A DNA stretch of 64,000 bases from Blautia sp. SC05B48 (GCF_005848555.1 NZ_CP040518.1:310001-374000); one strand, 5' to 3'. Numbered from the stretch's first letter, positions 9,021 to 17,384 are shown. Notes: generated from the sequence alone by a model not told the origin. A program made the numbers and translations.

Positions 9021-9452
9021 TCACAACTCGAATTTTTTCTCTTTAAATCCATAATTTGCTTTTTTCAAATGGAGAAGTCCCATCAGCGCCGCAGGTCTCC
9101 TCCACTCTTCGGCCAGTTTCAGAAACACTTCCAGTTCCTGTTCCCCAAACCATTCGTTCTCATAAAGCTTCTCGATCTTTTCCCAGTCATCTTCCAGGAT
9201 CAGACGTTCCACAGCCGGACGGATCCTTTTCTTAAGATATGCTCCATAATGCGCGCGTTCCTCTTCCTCCACACCTTCCTCCAGAAAATATCCCCGCAGG
9301 GCAACTGCCAGCCGCAGCGGCTCCTGCTTGGTACTTCCAAATTTCCGGTAAAGATGAATAGCCTCTTCTTTGGCATCCTCGTTCTCTGCCCGCATTTCAA
9401 GAGCAGTGGCAGCAACTTCCACATCTTTTTGAAAACGGCTTAATTCTGTCAT
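9021..9452 (-). CDS. Small helical protein of unknown function, first gene of the MoxR/VWA operon
   Basis: I do not recognise this 143-residue protein. It is rich in Glu, Lys, Leu and Arg, has no transmembrane segment or signal peptide, and looks all-helical, possibly a short repeat fold (EAIHLYRKFG, KLYENEWFGEQELEVFLKLA). The ATG at 9452 follows CCGGGAGGGATC-like spacing (GGGAGG seven bases before); a longer in-frame start upstream lacks a site. The stop is 34 bases before the GTG of the VWA gene, so it is very likely in the same operon and may be a third component or adaptor. Confidence 0.72.
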   Translation of the reverse strand: MTELSRFQKDVEVAATALEMRAENEDAKEEAIHLYRKFGSTKQEPLRLAVALRGYFLEEGVEEEERAHYGAYLKKRIRPAVERLILEDDWEKIEKLYENEWFGEQELEVFLKLAEEWRRPAALMGLLHLKKANYGFKEKKFEL

Positions 9453-9552
9453 AATGATCCCTCCTGTCTGCTGTCTGTTTATAGTGTTCGAGAAAATGCT
9501 TTTGTATGACATTATCATATCACGTACCGCTTTGTTTGAACATTATTTTTTG

Positions 9553-9597
9553 TTAAAAAAGAAACCGCCATTGCCTTTTCACGACAATGACGGTCTG
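9553..9597 (-). terminator. Rho-independent terminator of the sdpR-sdpI operon
   Basis: Arms of about 12 bases (9562-9573 and 9585-9596, with one mismatch) are followed on the minus strand by TTTCTTTTTT. It lies just after the SdpI-like stop. Confidence 0.82.
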
Positions 9598-9607
9598 AAG
9601 ATTTTTC

Positions 9608-10267
9608 TCAGATTCCCTTTTTATAAAGAATAAATGAATAGATCATTGGCACAAGGATGACCACAAAAATTACCGCCAAAACAATTTCCGTTTTCAGAAG
9701 CAGCGAATTCATAAGAAAAAGCAGCCCTGACAGGATCAGTATCCAGCCTGTCATACGGTTGGTACGGTTCCAGTTCTCCTCGCTGTTCAAAGTCCAGGGA
9801 AGCTTCATTCCCACTGTATAATTCTGTTTCACCTTATGAACGTAATTTCCGAGAATGATAAACATGATACCTACCATGATATTCACGATCACACCTATAT
9901 CAAGTTCCATTCCCAGAGCAAGTCCGTAGATCGTCATGCAGGTGATCACAGACACCACCGGAACCAGCCACAGGATCATGGTAAAAATACGCCTGTTGAT
10001 ATTTTTTCTCTTTGGATCATTGGCTGTAAAAAACACGCAAAACAGATGGATCAGCAAAAGCAGAAACGGAATTCCAAAAACTGCCATCGGCTTGCTGCTC
10101 CAGCCGTTGGCCACATTGTGCTGATCAAAATGTGTTGCGATCTTCTCCGGCAGACGGTCCCACAGCAGGATCCCTGCCAGTGACGGGGAGATCGTAAGGA
10201 TACTCCCGGAGATCAGGGACATTTTATATTCCTTCAGAAACTCTTTTCTTTCTTCACCTTTCATCAT
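9608..10267 (-). CDS. SdpI/DUF1648 family integral membrane protein
   Basis: In Bacillus subtilis SdpI is a membrane immunity protein against the SdpC toxin that also titrates the SdpR repressor. This 219-residue protein has an N-terminal hydrophobic hairpin, the DUF1648 signature (LPEKIATHFDQHNVANGWSSK) and about six transmembrane helices, with the SdpI block NYTVGMKLPWTLNSEENWNRTNR. The start overlaps the upstream repressor gene by 14 bases; AAGGGGG precedes it. No SdpABC toxin genes are in the window, so immunity to a self-made toxin is not supported here. Many Firmicutes carry this orphan pair. Confidence 0.87.
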   Translation of the reverse strand: MMKGEERKEFLKEYKMSLISGSILTISPSLAGILLWDRLPEKIATHFDQHNVANGWSSKPMAVFGIPFLLLLIHLFCVFFTANDPKRKNINRRIFTMILWLVPVVSVITCMTIYGLALGMELDIGVIVNIMVGIMFIILGNYVHKVKQNYTVGMKLPWTLNSEENWNRTNRMTGWILILSGLLFLMNSLLLKTEIVLAVIFVVILVPMIYSFILYKKGI

Positions 10268-10532
10268 TCTTTCCCCCTTTCAGATCACTGAGCCACAGAA
10301 GCAGTTCCTCTACAACTGTGGTATTCAGTTCGTAATACACAAAATTCTTCACCTTCGTTTCCCACACAAGATCTGCTTTCTTCAAAATTTTCAGATGATA
10401 GGATATGGTTGCACCCGTCATGTCAAAATGTCCTCCGATCTCACCAGCTGACATTTTCCCGTTTTTCAGAAGCTGCAGGATTTCTCTCCGCACAGGATCC
10501 GAAAGTGCCTTGAAGGTTTCTGCAAACGCCAT
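10254..10532 (-). CDS. ArsR/SdpR-type winged-helix repressor
   Basis: This 92-residue DNA-binding protein has the ArsR-fold layout: FKALSDPVRREILQLLKNG, then the recognition helix region GATISYHLKILKKADLV. It has no metal-binding cysteines, as in SdpR. It overlaps the SdpI-like gene, giving the known autorepressor/membrane-protein arrangement. Two 22-bp palindromes with the same arms lie upstream at 10560-10581 and 10616-10637 and are its probable operators. The ATG at 10532 has GGAGG 12 bases upstream, slightly far. Confidence 0.88.
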   Translation of the reverse strand: MAFAETFKALSDPVRREILQLLKNGKMSAGEIGGHFDMTGATISYHLKILKKADLVWETKVKNFVYYELNTTVVEELLLWLSDLKGGKNDER

Positions 10533-10559
10533 CGTGTATGGCTTCCTCCTTTCGGATAG

Positions 10560-10581
10560 TATTTAGAAATATTTCTAAATA
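10560..10581. promoter_or_regulatory. Proximal palindromic operator, probably of the SdpR-like repressor
   Basis: A perfect 22-bp palindrome with arms TATTTAG and CTAAATA around an eight-base AT core, 28 bases upstream of the repressor start. A second copy of the same arms and spacing is 56 bp further away. Confidence 0.72.
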
Positions 10582-10615
10582 GAATATATCATTTTCGACT
10601 TTCCCAGTCAATAAC

Positions 10616-10637
10616 TATTTAGATTTTTTTCTAAATA
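10616..10637. promoter_or_regulatory. Distal palindromic operator with the same arms
   Basis: The arms TATTTAG and CTAAATA are again separated by eight AT bases. Sharing of both arm sequence and spacing with the site at 10560 argues for one dimeric regulator binding both. Confidence 0.68.
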
Positions 10638-10655
10638 CTTGTATTTGTCATATAT

Positions 10656-10705
10656 CAAAAATGAGGATACCGAGCATCGCCTCTGCGACCTTACGATATC
10701 CTCAT
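10656..10705 (-). terminator. Terminator of the HPr-like gene
   Basis: A nine-base stem (ATGAGGATA and TATCCTCAT) with a long, partly paired loop is followed on the minus strand by ATTTTTGATA. It lies about 43 bases after the HPr-like stop. Confidence 0.65.
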
Positions 10706-10747
10706 TCACCATCGATCAACCATTATTTATTTTTTCTCCTCTTAAAC

Positions 10748-10978
10748 CTACCTCATGCAAAAACCAAGACTGGATGTGATCTCCGGCGCAAGCTCCGGCA
10801 CATGTGCACAAAAGTCCATCTCTCTGCCAAGGCCAATAGATGCAACTCCAAGAATGGATTTGCCATTTACTGTCCTGCTTCCCCTTTTCAGATCCACTGC
10901 AAACGGAAAATGCTCCGTCACATCAAGAAAACGGTTCACTTCATCCATGCTCTCAAACTGTACTTTTCTTACTGTCAT
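10748..10978 (-). CDS. HPr-like protein lacking the phosphoacceptor histidine
   Basis: HPr carries phosphate from enzyme I to sugar permeases through His15, and in Gram-positives is also phosphorylated on Ser46 to signal to CcpA. This 76-residue protein matches the HPr fold (VDLKRGSRTVNGKSILGVASIG). The serine of KSILG is residue 41, but the residue 31 positions before it, where His15 should be, is serine. So it cannot do PTS transfer in the usual way and resembles the regulatory protein Crh in principle. GAGGTG precedes the ATG. It is divergent from pfp, 154 bases away. Confidence 0.8.
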   Translation of the reverse strand: MTVRKVQFESMDEVNRFLDVTEHFPFAVDLKRGSRTVNGKSILGVASIGLGREMDFCAHVPELAPEITSSLGFCMR

Positions 10979-11097
10979 CGTTTTTTCACCTCTTTTCTCT
11001 GTTTATACTATTATATTACTATGATATAACCATTTGCTAGAGTAATTTTTTTATAAAAAAGGTGATTTTTTTAGATGTTATCTTCTCCTATTTCTGT

Positions 11098-11103
11098 TAC
11101 AAT
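11098..11103 (+). promoter_or_regulatory. Candidate -10 box of pfp
   Basis: TGTTACAAT contains a TACAAT hexamer 30 bases upstream of the pfp start. No good -35 is seen at the proper distance, so this is tentative. Confidence 0.35.
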
Positions 11104-11132
11104 ATAAAAAACAACACCCAGGAGGTATCAAA

Positions 11133-12359
11133 ATGTCAAAAAAGAACCTTATCGCAGGACAATCCGGCGGACCGACCGCAGCTATCAACAGCAGTCTTTA
11201 CGGTGTGGTATCTGAAGCACTTAAACATACAGAGGAGATCGACCATGTTTATGGTATGGTCAACGGCATTGAGGGATTTTTAAACGGAACATTCCTTGAT
11301 TTCCAGGAAGCACTTCCGGGAGAGCAGCTTCTCGCTCTTACCTGGACACCCGGCGCCTATCTCGGCTCCTGCCGTTACAAGCTTCCGGAATCCCTGGAGG
11401 ATCCGGTTTATCCGAAGCTTTTTCAGAAATTCGAGGAGATGAACATCGGCTGGTTCTTTTATATCGGCGGCAATGATTCCATGGATACCGTCAGCAAGCT
11501 TTCCCGCTATGCCGAAAAGATTGGCAGTGACATCCGTATCCTCGGTGAGCCGAAGACCATTGATAACGACCTTGTAAACACCGACCATACTCCCGGATTC
11601 GGAAGTGCTGCCCGCTACGTAGCCTCCACCGTCCGTGAGATCACCCTGGACGCCTGTGTCTACGAGAAAAAATCCGTCACTATCATCGAGATCATGGGAC
11701 GTCACGCAGGCTGGCTCACCGGAGCTGCTGCCCTTGCCCGGAAATACGTCGGAGACAATCCGCTTCTCATTTATCTTCCGGAAACCAATTTCGATGTAGA
11801 AGAATTTCTCCTGAAAGTTCATGCTGCCTTTGAGAAAAACTGCAACGTCGTAGTCTGTGTATCTGAGGGAATCCACGATAAAGACGGCACATTCATCTGC
11901 GAATACGACAGCGCTGCCGGAACCGACGCCTTCGGTCACAAGATGCTTGCTGGCTGCGGTAAATATCTTGAGAATCTTGTACGCAGCCGTCTTGGTGTCA
12001 AAGCCCGCTCCGTAGAGCTCAATGTAAGCCAGCGCTGCTCTGTCTCCATGCTCTCTGAGACAGACCAGCAGGAAGCAATTCTCGCCGGTGAATTTGGTGT
12101 ACAGGCCGCCCTGAACGGCGAAACCGGAAAGATGATCGCATTTAAACGTCAGAGTGATTCTCCATACTCCATGAAATGCACACTGGAGGATGTCAACGTT
12201 ATCTGCAACGAAGAAAAGACTGTCCCTGTAGAATGGATCACAGAAGACGGCTCCGATGTCACCGAAGACTTTATCCGCTATGCCCGCCCTCTGATCCAGG
12301 GAACTGTAAATGTTCCGGTTGGCGAGGACGGACTGCCGGCGTTCGTGTATCGGAAATAA
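11133..12359 (+). CDS. pfp: Pyrophosphate-dependent 6-phosphofructokinase
   Basis: It interconverts fructose-6-phosphate and fructose-1,6-bisphosphate in glycolysis. The 408-residue length and the motifs point to the PPi type: IGGNDSMDT (112-119, with Asp115 at the position that blocks ATP) and EPKTIDNDL, with Lys141 where ATP enzymes have Gly. EIMGRHAGWLTGAAAL is the sugar-binding block. GGAGG lies before the ATG at 11133. It is alone on the plus strand with its own terminator. ATP use by a variant cannot be wholly excluded but the two residue signatures agree. Confidence 0.9.
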   Translation: MSKKNLIAGQSGGPTAAINSSLYGVVSEALKHTEEIDHVYGMVNGIEGFLNGTFLDFQEALPGEQLLALTWTPGAYLGSCRYKLPESLEDPVYPKLFQKFEEMNIGWFFYIGGNDSMDTVSKLSRYAEKIGSDIRILGEPKTIDNDLVNTDHTPGFGSAARYVASTVREITLDACVYEKKSVTIIEIMGRHAGWLTGAAALARKYVGDNPLLIYLPETNFDVEEFLLKVHAAFEKNCNVVVCVSEGIHDKDGTFICEYDSAAGTDAFGHKMLAGCGKYLENLVRSRLGVKARSVELNVSQRCSVSMLSETDQQEAILAGEFGVQAALNGETGKMIAFKRQSDSPYSMKCTLEDVNVICNEEKTVPVEWITEDGSDVTEDFIRYARPLIQGTVNVPVGEDGLPAFVYRK

Positions 12360-12436
12360 GATTTGTGGTAATGCGGATAAAAATATCCACATTTGCTGCG
12401 TAACTCTGTCCTGAACAGATGTATCCGTCATTCGAT

Positions 12437-12483
12437 AAAAATGCACCGGGAATTTCTTAACAGTTCCCGGCGCATTTTCTTTA
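12437..12483 (+). terminator. Terminator of pfp, possibly bidirectional
   Basis: Arms around 12440-12453 and 12463-12475 (AATGC-x-CCGGGAA with its complement, one mismatch) are followed by TTTTCTTTATTT. On the minus strand the run of T after the hairpin could also stop the class II aldolase transcript. Confidence 0.75.
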
Positions 12484-12505
12484 TTTCTCTATATATTTTT
12501 CTTTT

Positions 12506-13594
12506 TTATTTCTTACTGCGGTATGCTTCTGCTTCCCAGTGTGTGATAAAATATGTGATCTCATCGGTCATCTGCAGCGGGCCGCCAAAGCTCTCCGCAT
12601 ACACTGCAAGCTTGATCGCATCCTTTACCAGAAGCTGTGCCTTTGCTGCCTTTCCTTTGTCATCTTCCATGATAAATGCGCCAACGCCCTGTACCAGGAT
12701 CAGTCTTGGCTCTTTATCATGCTCTGTCATAAATGCATCCATCGCATTTTTCGCCTCATCAATATTTTCTACAAATAACGGATAAGGTCCGCAATATACA
12801 ATATGATCTGGAGTAAACGGCTTCAGAAGAGGTGCTGCAGCAGTTTTGTCTTTTACAAAATTATCAGCCTCCGCAGCCGGTACGACTTCCACCGCATGTC
12901 CAAGCAGACTGGAAAGCTTCTGTGCTGCCTGCTCTTTTTCAGGTGTAACTGCATCACTTACATCCGCAGTTCTCTTTACCTGCTTTTCCAGCTTTCCGAT
13001 CACACCATCGAATAAAACGCCAATCTCCTCTACAGTATCAGCCGCAACAAAAATTCCGTGATTCTGAAGCAGAAGGATCTGCACGTCTTTTCCTGTTTCT
13101 TCTTTATAGGCATTCATTTTCTCGAAGCAGATGCGGGCAAGTGTGTATCCCGGTTTGCAGATATCGATCCAGAGTACATCTTTTCCAAGAAGCTCTTCGC
13201 AAAGAGCCTTTGCGCCCTTTCCGCAGGTCAGTCCATTGATAAGTGTCGGATGAACATGCAGGACATACGTATAGGCAAACAGATTGTGGAGCAGCGCTTC
13301 CACGCTGGGACGTTTTGTTTTATCCTCATCGGTCACTGCCGCCATTACATCTGCAAGATATGCCGATTCACGCTTCACATCATCCGCCGGATATTCCGTT
13401 TTCATGATCTCATTCAGACGGGCTCTGTCCATTTTGACAAATTCCTCTGCCTTAATGGTAGCAAGCTGTGTACCGGATCCCTTTACATACAGTGTTGTAT
13501 CGTCTTTTACAGAAGTATTACCGCCTCCTGCCAGAACATAAGCCGGATTGCTTCCGTAAGTGTTTGACATTTTTACCAAAGTTGAAAGCTCCAT
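12506..13594 (-). CDS. Class II aldolase/adducin family protein
   Basis: Class II aldolases are zinc enzymes that cleave sugar phosphates such as rhamnulose- or fuculose-1-phosphate. The 362-residue protein has the N-terminal AGGGNTSVKDD block, the zinc-ligand histidines in VLHVHPTLING, and LLLQNHGIFVAAD with a third histidine. This layout matches the long rhamnulose-type and oxygenase-like members rather than the 215-residue fuculose aldolases. The C-terminal 120 residues are a less conserved domain. GGAGG lies before the ATG at 13594. No sugar kinase is adjacent, so the substrate is open. Confidence 0.83.
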   Translation of the reverse strand: MELSTLVKMSNTYGSNPAYVLAGGGNTSVKDDTTLYVKGSGTQLATIKAEEFVKMDRARLNEIMKTEYPADDVKRESAYLADVMAAVTDEDKTKRPSVEALLHNLFAYTYVLHVHPTLINGLTCGKGAKALCEELLGKDVLWIDICKPGYTLARICFEKMNAYKEETGKDVQILLLQNHGIFVAADTVEEIGVLFDGVIGKLEKQVKRTADVSDAVTPEKEQAAQKLSSLLGHAVEVVPAAEADNFVKDKTAAAPLLKPFTPDHIVYCGPYPLFVENIDEAKNAMDAFMTEHDKEPRLILVQGVGAFIMEDDKGKAAKAQLLVKDAIKLAVYAESFGGPLQMTDEITYFITHWEAEAYRSKK

Positions 13595-13833
13595 AGTAAA
13601 ATCCTCCCTTTTGTATCATTATATATTTTTTCCATATATTTATAGTACACGATACAAAGTGAATTATCTATATGAATATTTTTTCCAAAATTAGTACTTT
13701 CGTATCCTTTTATTACTTTTCCAAATGTAATATCTATACATCTTTCCATTGAGTTTCTTCTGCGATCCGGGAAATCGTTTTTCCTTTATATATAAATAAT
13801 AAGCAGCATACATGATCAAAAAAACAGATCAGC

Positions 13834-15651
13834 TCACGTCAGCAACTCAAAGGTATGATACAGATCCACCCTCCCATACCCCCACTCCGGGTTTGGGTAC
13901 TGCATGTTTTCTTCTCTTCTTGCGCCTCTCTGCAGATAATATTTCACGCTGCTCCCGGTAAAAAACGGCTGATTATTCCGTATGATCGCCCATTCAAACA
14001 GAAGTGCCGCGATGCCGGCGGTCTGTGCAGCGGATATACTGGTTCCGGAGCGGGTTCCAAATCCGCCTCGTACCAGCGGCACTTTTACGTTAACGCCAGG
14101 AGCTGCAAGATGTGGAGTTATCATGCCATCTGGCGTATAGCCTCTGCCTGCTGCAATGTAGATGCTTCCGTCACGGTGCTGGTAGGCGGTTGCCGTGATG
14201 CTGTTCCTGGCGTCTCCCGGCGCTGTCACCGTAGTATAGGGGGATGGTTCCAGAAAATAAGTATCCTGGGAGATCAGCCCTTCCACAGGAAGCCACATAT
14301 GGAACTTTACGTTCTGCTGATTTCTTGCCTTGGTAAAAATTTTCCAGATACCGGACGCCGGATGGAAAAATCGAATATACACCAGCGAATATCCGGTCTG
14401 ACGCTCGATCAGGATATAATTCACATACACCTTTGTTTCCACAAAAACAAATGACAGCTCCTGAGTCCTGAAACCGATGGAGCTGCTTATCTCCAGTATC
14501 TCTCCTGTAGGTGACTGAATGGAAAGCCCGTAGATTTCCGGCGGCTCACCCCAGAATTCCATTGTAAAGCCCTGCTCTCCTTCCGCCACACGAAGCTCCG
14601 TCACGATCTGCTCCCTTCCCTGAGAAAAAAAGCCTGCACTGTGGTTTCTGGTATTTCCTTCGTTTCCTGCTGCCACAGATACGGATACTTGGGAAAAATT
14701 TGCCACATAGTCCACATACTGGCTTAACGCATTGGTCCCCAGATGTGCGCCCTGGCTGCTTCCGATTCCCAGACAGATAGAAAGTGGCATCTTCAGCTTT
14801 TTGGCCTGGGTAATCGCAAAAGCAATGGCCATCATCACATCATTTTCCTGAAAAGCTTCTGCCTCCGGAGGATAAAGATAAAAATTCCGGAGATATTGTT
14901 TTGCCGGCTTTACCTTGATGATGATCAGGGTTGCCTCCGGTGCTGCTCCGGTAAAATTTTCTCCGGGTACCATATTTCCGGCAGCAATACCTGCCAGTGC
15001 CGTGCCATGGCCGTTGGTATCTCTGGATGGCACGATGGCAAACGGATCCTCGGAATCCAGTGCCCGGTCAATATCCTTTTTCCGGAATAATTTGCCATAT
15101 GGAACTTCTGTATCTGTTATATCATCCCCATCTTCCGGCAAATTATCTGCATCTCCATTTTCAGCTTCCGATTCCCGCCCAGACTGATTTTGTTCTTCAT
15201 CTTCTATTGACTGATCCCATAAATAAGCGATTCTGGAGCCGCCTGCATTTCGAAACACTTCATTCTGATAATCAATCCCCGAATCGATTACCGCCACCGC
15301 AGTACCTTTTCCACGCAGCTTCAGATAGGGGTGATCGTGCAGCCTGTTGATCCCTGATTCCCCTGCTGCCTCCATATCCATGTAGGTATAGCATTTCGGG
15401 ATTGAATTATAGGAGATTCCCGTAACCTCGATCTCTCCCATACTTTCCAGCGGAACATAAAGAACACCGAAAATTTCATTGATTGCCTGAAAAGATGTCC
15501 CCGGAAAAAGTTCCATAGTATCCTGGACATCCTGCATATATTTCACGATAAAATCCCCGAAGCGCTGACTCTGTGCCGGATTTTCCGTCTGCGCTCCGGG
15601 GATCTTATCCTCTGTTTTCATATTTGGTTCAAAATCTTCTTTTCTGAGCAT
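13834..15651 (-). CDS. S8 subtilisin-like protease, Csp-related
   Basis: The protein is 605 residues with no signal peptide or transmembrane segment. The catalytic triad is complete: Asp123 in VIDSGID, His215 in DTNGHGTAL, Ser538 in SGTSISAAQ. An acidic loop (about 148-185) lies between Asp and His, and a large beta-rich insert (about 310-470) between His and Ser, the layout of clostridial Csp germination proteases. Residues 1-80 could act as a prodomain. Csp enzymes cleave pro-SleC in spores; no sleC is in the window, so that role is an inference. The start region has no strong ribosome site; an 8-bp hairpin covers the leader at 15661-15696. Confidence 0.82.
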   Translation of the reverse strand: MLRKEDFEPNMKTEDKIPGAQTENPAQSQRFGDFIVKYMQDVQDTMELFPGTSFQAINEIFGVLYVPLESMGEIEVTGISYNSIPKCYTYMDMEAAGESGINRLHDHPYLKLRGKGTAVAVIDSGIDYQNEVFRNAGGSRIAYLWDQSIEDEEQNQSGRESEAENGDADNLPEDGDDITDTEVPYGKLFRKKDIDRALDSEDPFAIVPSRDTNGHGTALAGIAAGNMVPGENFTGAAPEATLIIIKVKPAKQYLRNFYLYPPEAEAFQENDVMMAIAFAITQAKKLKMPLSICLGIGSSQGAHLGTNALSQYVDYVANFSQVSVSVAAGNEGNTRNHSAGFFSQGREQIVTELRVAEGEQGFTMEFWGEPPEIYGLSIQSPTGEILEISSSIGFRTQELSFVFVETKVYVNYILIERQTGYSLVYIRFFHPASGIWKIFTKARNQQNVKFHMWLPVEGLISQDTYFLEPSPYTTVTAPGDARNSITATAYQHRDGSIYIAAGRGYTPDGMITPHLAAPGVNVKVPLVRGGFGTRSGTSISAAQTAGIAALLFEWAIIRNNQPFFTGSSVKYYLQRGARREENMQYPNPEWGYGRVDLYHTFELLT

Positions 15652-15755
15652 GACAGGCCTGCTTTCGCCTTTTTCATAGATGTATGCAGCGAAAGCCTGT
15701 CCTTATACCACTATTGTCCAACTTTTTCCTGATACATGGAACTTCCCTGATTCGT

Positions 15756-16526
15756 TTAAACGCAGCTCTTGCTGTCTCTTTTTTTCCTGATCAATATCAG
15801 CAGCACGATTCCCGCAATCCCGGTAAAAATACTGATAAACTGAGACGTCGACAAAATCCCCACACTTCCACGGATAATATCCCCACGGAAAAACTCGATC
15901 ACAAACCGTCCAATGCTATAAAAGATCAGATAACAGGCAGTGACCTGACCATCTTCTTTTTTGTTCCGTGCGATCAGCAACAACAGAAGAAAATGCAGAA
16001 AATCCAGTCCGCTGGAATACAACTGCGTCGGGATCAGCGCCACGTGATTGGGCGCATATTCAGAATTCTGAAATATCACAGAAAAAATACTCTCTGTCTC
16101 TTTTCCATAACAGCAGCCCGCCAGGAAACATCCGATCCGTCCAAATCCCTGGGCCAATGCCACAGATGGCAGGATCACATCTGCATATTTAAAAAATACT
16201 AACTTTCTGATCCTGCAGTACAAAAGCCCCGTCAGTATCCCGCCGATGATACCGCCAAACACCACAAAACCAGAGCTTAAAGTTTCCATTATAAATCCCG
16301 GATCCTGAACAATTGATTTCCACTCTGTGATCCAGAAGAGAAGCTTTGCACAGAAAAATCCCCCTACCAGGCACCACAGGATCATTGGAAAGATCTGTTC
16401 ACTGTCAAGCTTCTGTTTTCCGGCTCTGTATTCTGCAGTCAGGCAGCCTGCCACAATTCCAATGGCGATCATCAGACCATAACCATATACCGTAAAGGGC
16501 CCGATGGTAAGAAGTTCATTTTTCAT
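15756..16526 (-). CDS. lgt: Prolipoprotein diacylglyceryl transferase
   Basis: Lgt moves a diacylglyceryl group from phosphatidylglycerol to the lipobox cysteine of prolipoproteins in the membrane. The 256-residue protein has about seven transmembrane helices, the family signature GRIGCFLAGCCYG, the VFGGIIGGIL block and RFVIEFFRGD near the end. The ATG overlaps the stop of the ureohydrolase gene by one base (TGATG), with GAGGAAAC before it, so the two are coupled. A lipoprotein substrate of the general kind is encoded at 34296. Confidence 0.95.
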   Translation of the reverse strand: MKNELLTIGPFTVYGYGLMIAIGIVAGCLTAEYRAGKQKLDSEQIFPMILWCLVGGFFCAKLLFWITEWKSIVQDPGFIMETLSSGFVVFGGIIGGILTGLLYCRIRKLVFFKYADVILPSVALAQGFGRIGCFLAGCCYGKETESIFSVIFQNSEYAPNHVALIPTQLYSSGLDFLHFLLLLLIARNKKEDGQVTACYLIFYSIGRFVIEFFRGDIIRGSVGILSTSQFISIFTGIAGIVLLILIRKKRDSKSCV

Positions 16527-17341
16527 CAGTTTCCTCCTGTTATCTTATTCTTATTTCCGTCATGATCTTCGCTCCCGTATGCGGACAGAAAACACTCCAG
16601 CAAAGCAGCATTGGCCCGGTCATTCAAGGCGCTGTTTCCAGATTCTGCCACATCACATTCACCACAGATATCCACGCCCCGGATTCCCTCTGCACATATT
16701 TCTCTGACCCTCTTCAGGCATTCCAGCAGCGTATTCAGGCGCATGTCTCCCTGGCTCCAGTTCGTGTCCGCATCATCCTTGCAGAGAACATCTTTATCCA
16801 CAGAAATGTACAGCGGCAGCTTTCCCACATGCTCGCTTACAAACGCACACACTTGCGCTTCTTCCATTTCCAGAAGCTTCTCTCTGCTCAAGAACTCCAC
16901 CTTTTCCTGAATCTCCGATTCCACTCTGGAAAAAGCCTCCTCATCCGGGCCGATCAGGATCACCCTTTTAAGCAATGGAAGTTCCATAACAGAATCATAG
17001 ATCCATCCTCCGCAGGAAAGCAGACCTCCGAATGCTGGCGGCTGCATATCCGTGTGATTGTCAAATACAAGAAGCGAGAAAGGCTCCGATATCTTTTCCA
17101 GCCAGATCCTTGTCATATAGTGATAGTTTCCGGAATCAATAAAATGGATCCCTCCGGAAGAATAAGGGGCAATACGGCTGCGAATGGTATTCATCGCATC
17201 CTCATCGCAGTAGCAGTTGGTTCCGGGAATGTCCCTGGCCTCCACCCGGGATACTTCTTTTCCCCTCCAGAACTGCTGATCCTCATATATTCCGGAAAAA
17301 TCCATCATCAGTATCTTTATATTTTTATCTGTATTTTTCAT
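16526..17341 (-). CDS. Arginase/agmatinase-family ureohydrolase
   Basis: Ureohydrolases split guanidino compounds to urea using two manganese ions. The roughly 271-residue protein keeps the metal ligands: the histidine of SGNYHYM (replacing the usual GGDH), DNHTD, and SVDKDVL, then GVDICGE. The variant first motif and the Asn in DNHTD (usually DAHxD) separate it from typical arginases and agmatinases. Such proteins are common as lgt neighbours in Clostridia, which I recall only loosely. Start is ATG 17341; a GTG two codons upstream is possible. Substrate unknown. Confidence 0.82.
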   Translation of the reverse strand: MKNTDKNIKILMMDFSGIYEDQQFWRGKEVSRVEARDIPGTNCYCDEDAMNTIRSRIAPYSSGGIHFIDSGNYHYMTRIWLEKISEPFSLLVFDNHTDMQPPAFGGLLSCGGWIYDSVMELPLLKRVILIGPDEEAFSRVESEIQEKVEFLSREKLLEMEEAQVCAFVSEHVGKLPLYISVDKDVLCKDDADTNWSQGDMRLNTLLECLKRVREICAEGIRGVDICGECDVAESGNSALNDRANAALLECFLSAYGSEDHDGNKNKITGGN

Positions 17342-17384
17342 GTGCACATCTTACCACGGAATGACAGATGATGCAAGAGAAGGG

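Noticed and set aside
9608-10532. SdpI-SdpR pair as part of a toxin (SdpABC) system
   Set aside because: No SdpA, SdpB or SdpC-like gene is present in this window.
11280-12446. Long open frame opposite pfp, and similar long frames opposite the MoxR, GH31, ABC exporter, clpB and sirtuin genes
   Set aside because: They mirror real genes with strong motifs, have no ribosome sites or recognisable domains, and show the amino-acid bias of antisense frames.
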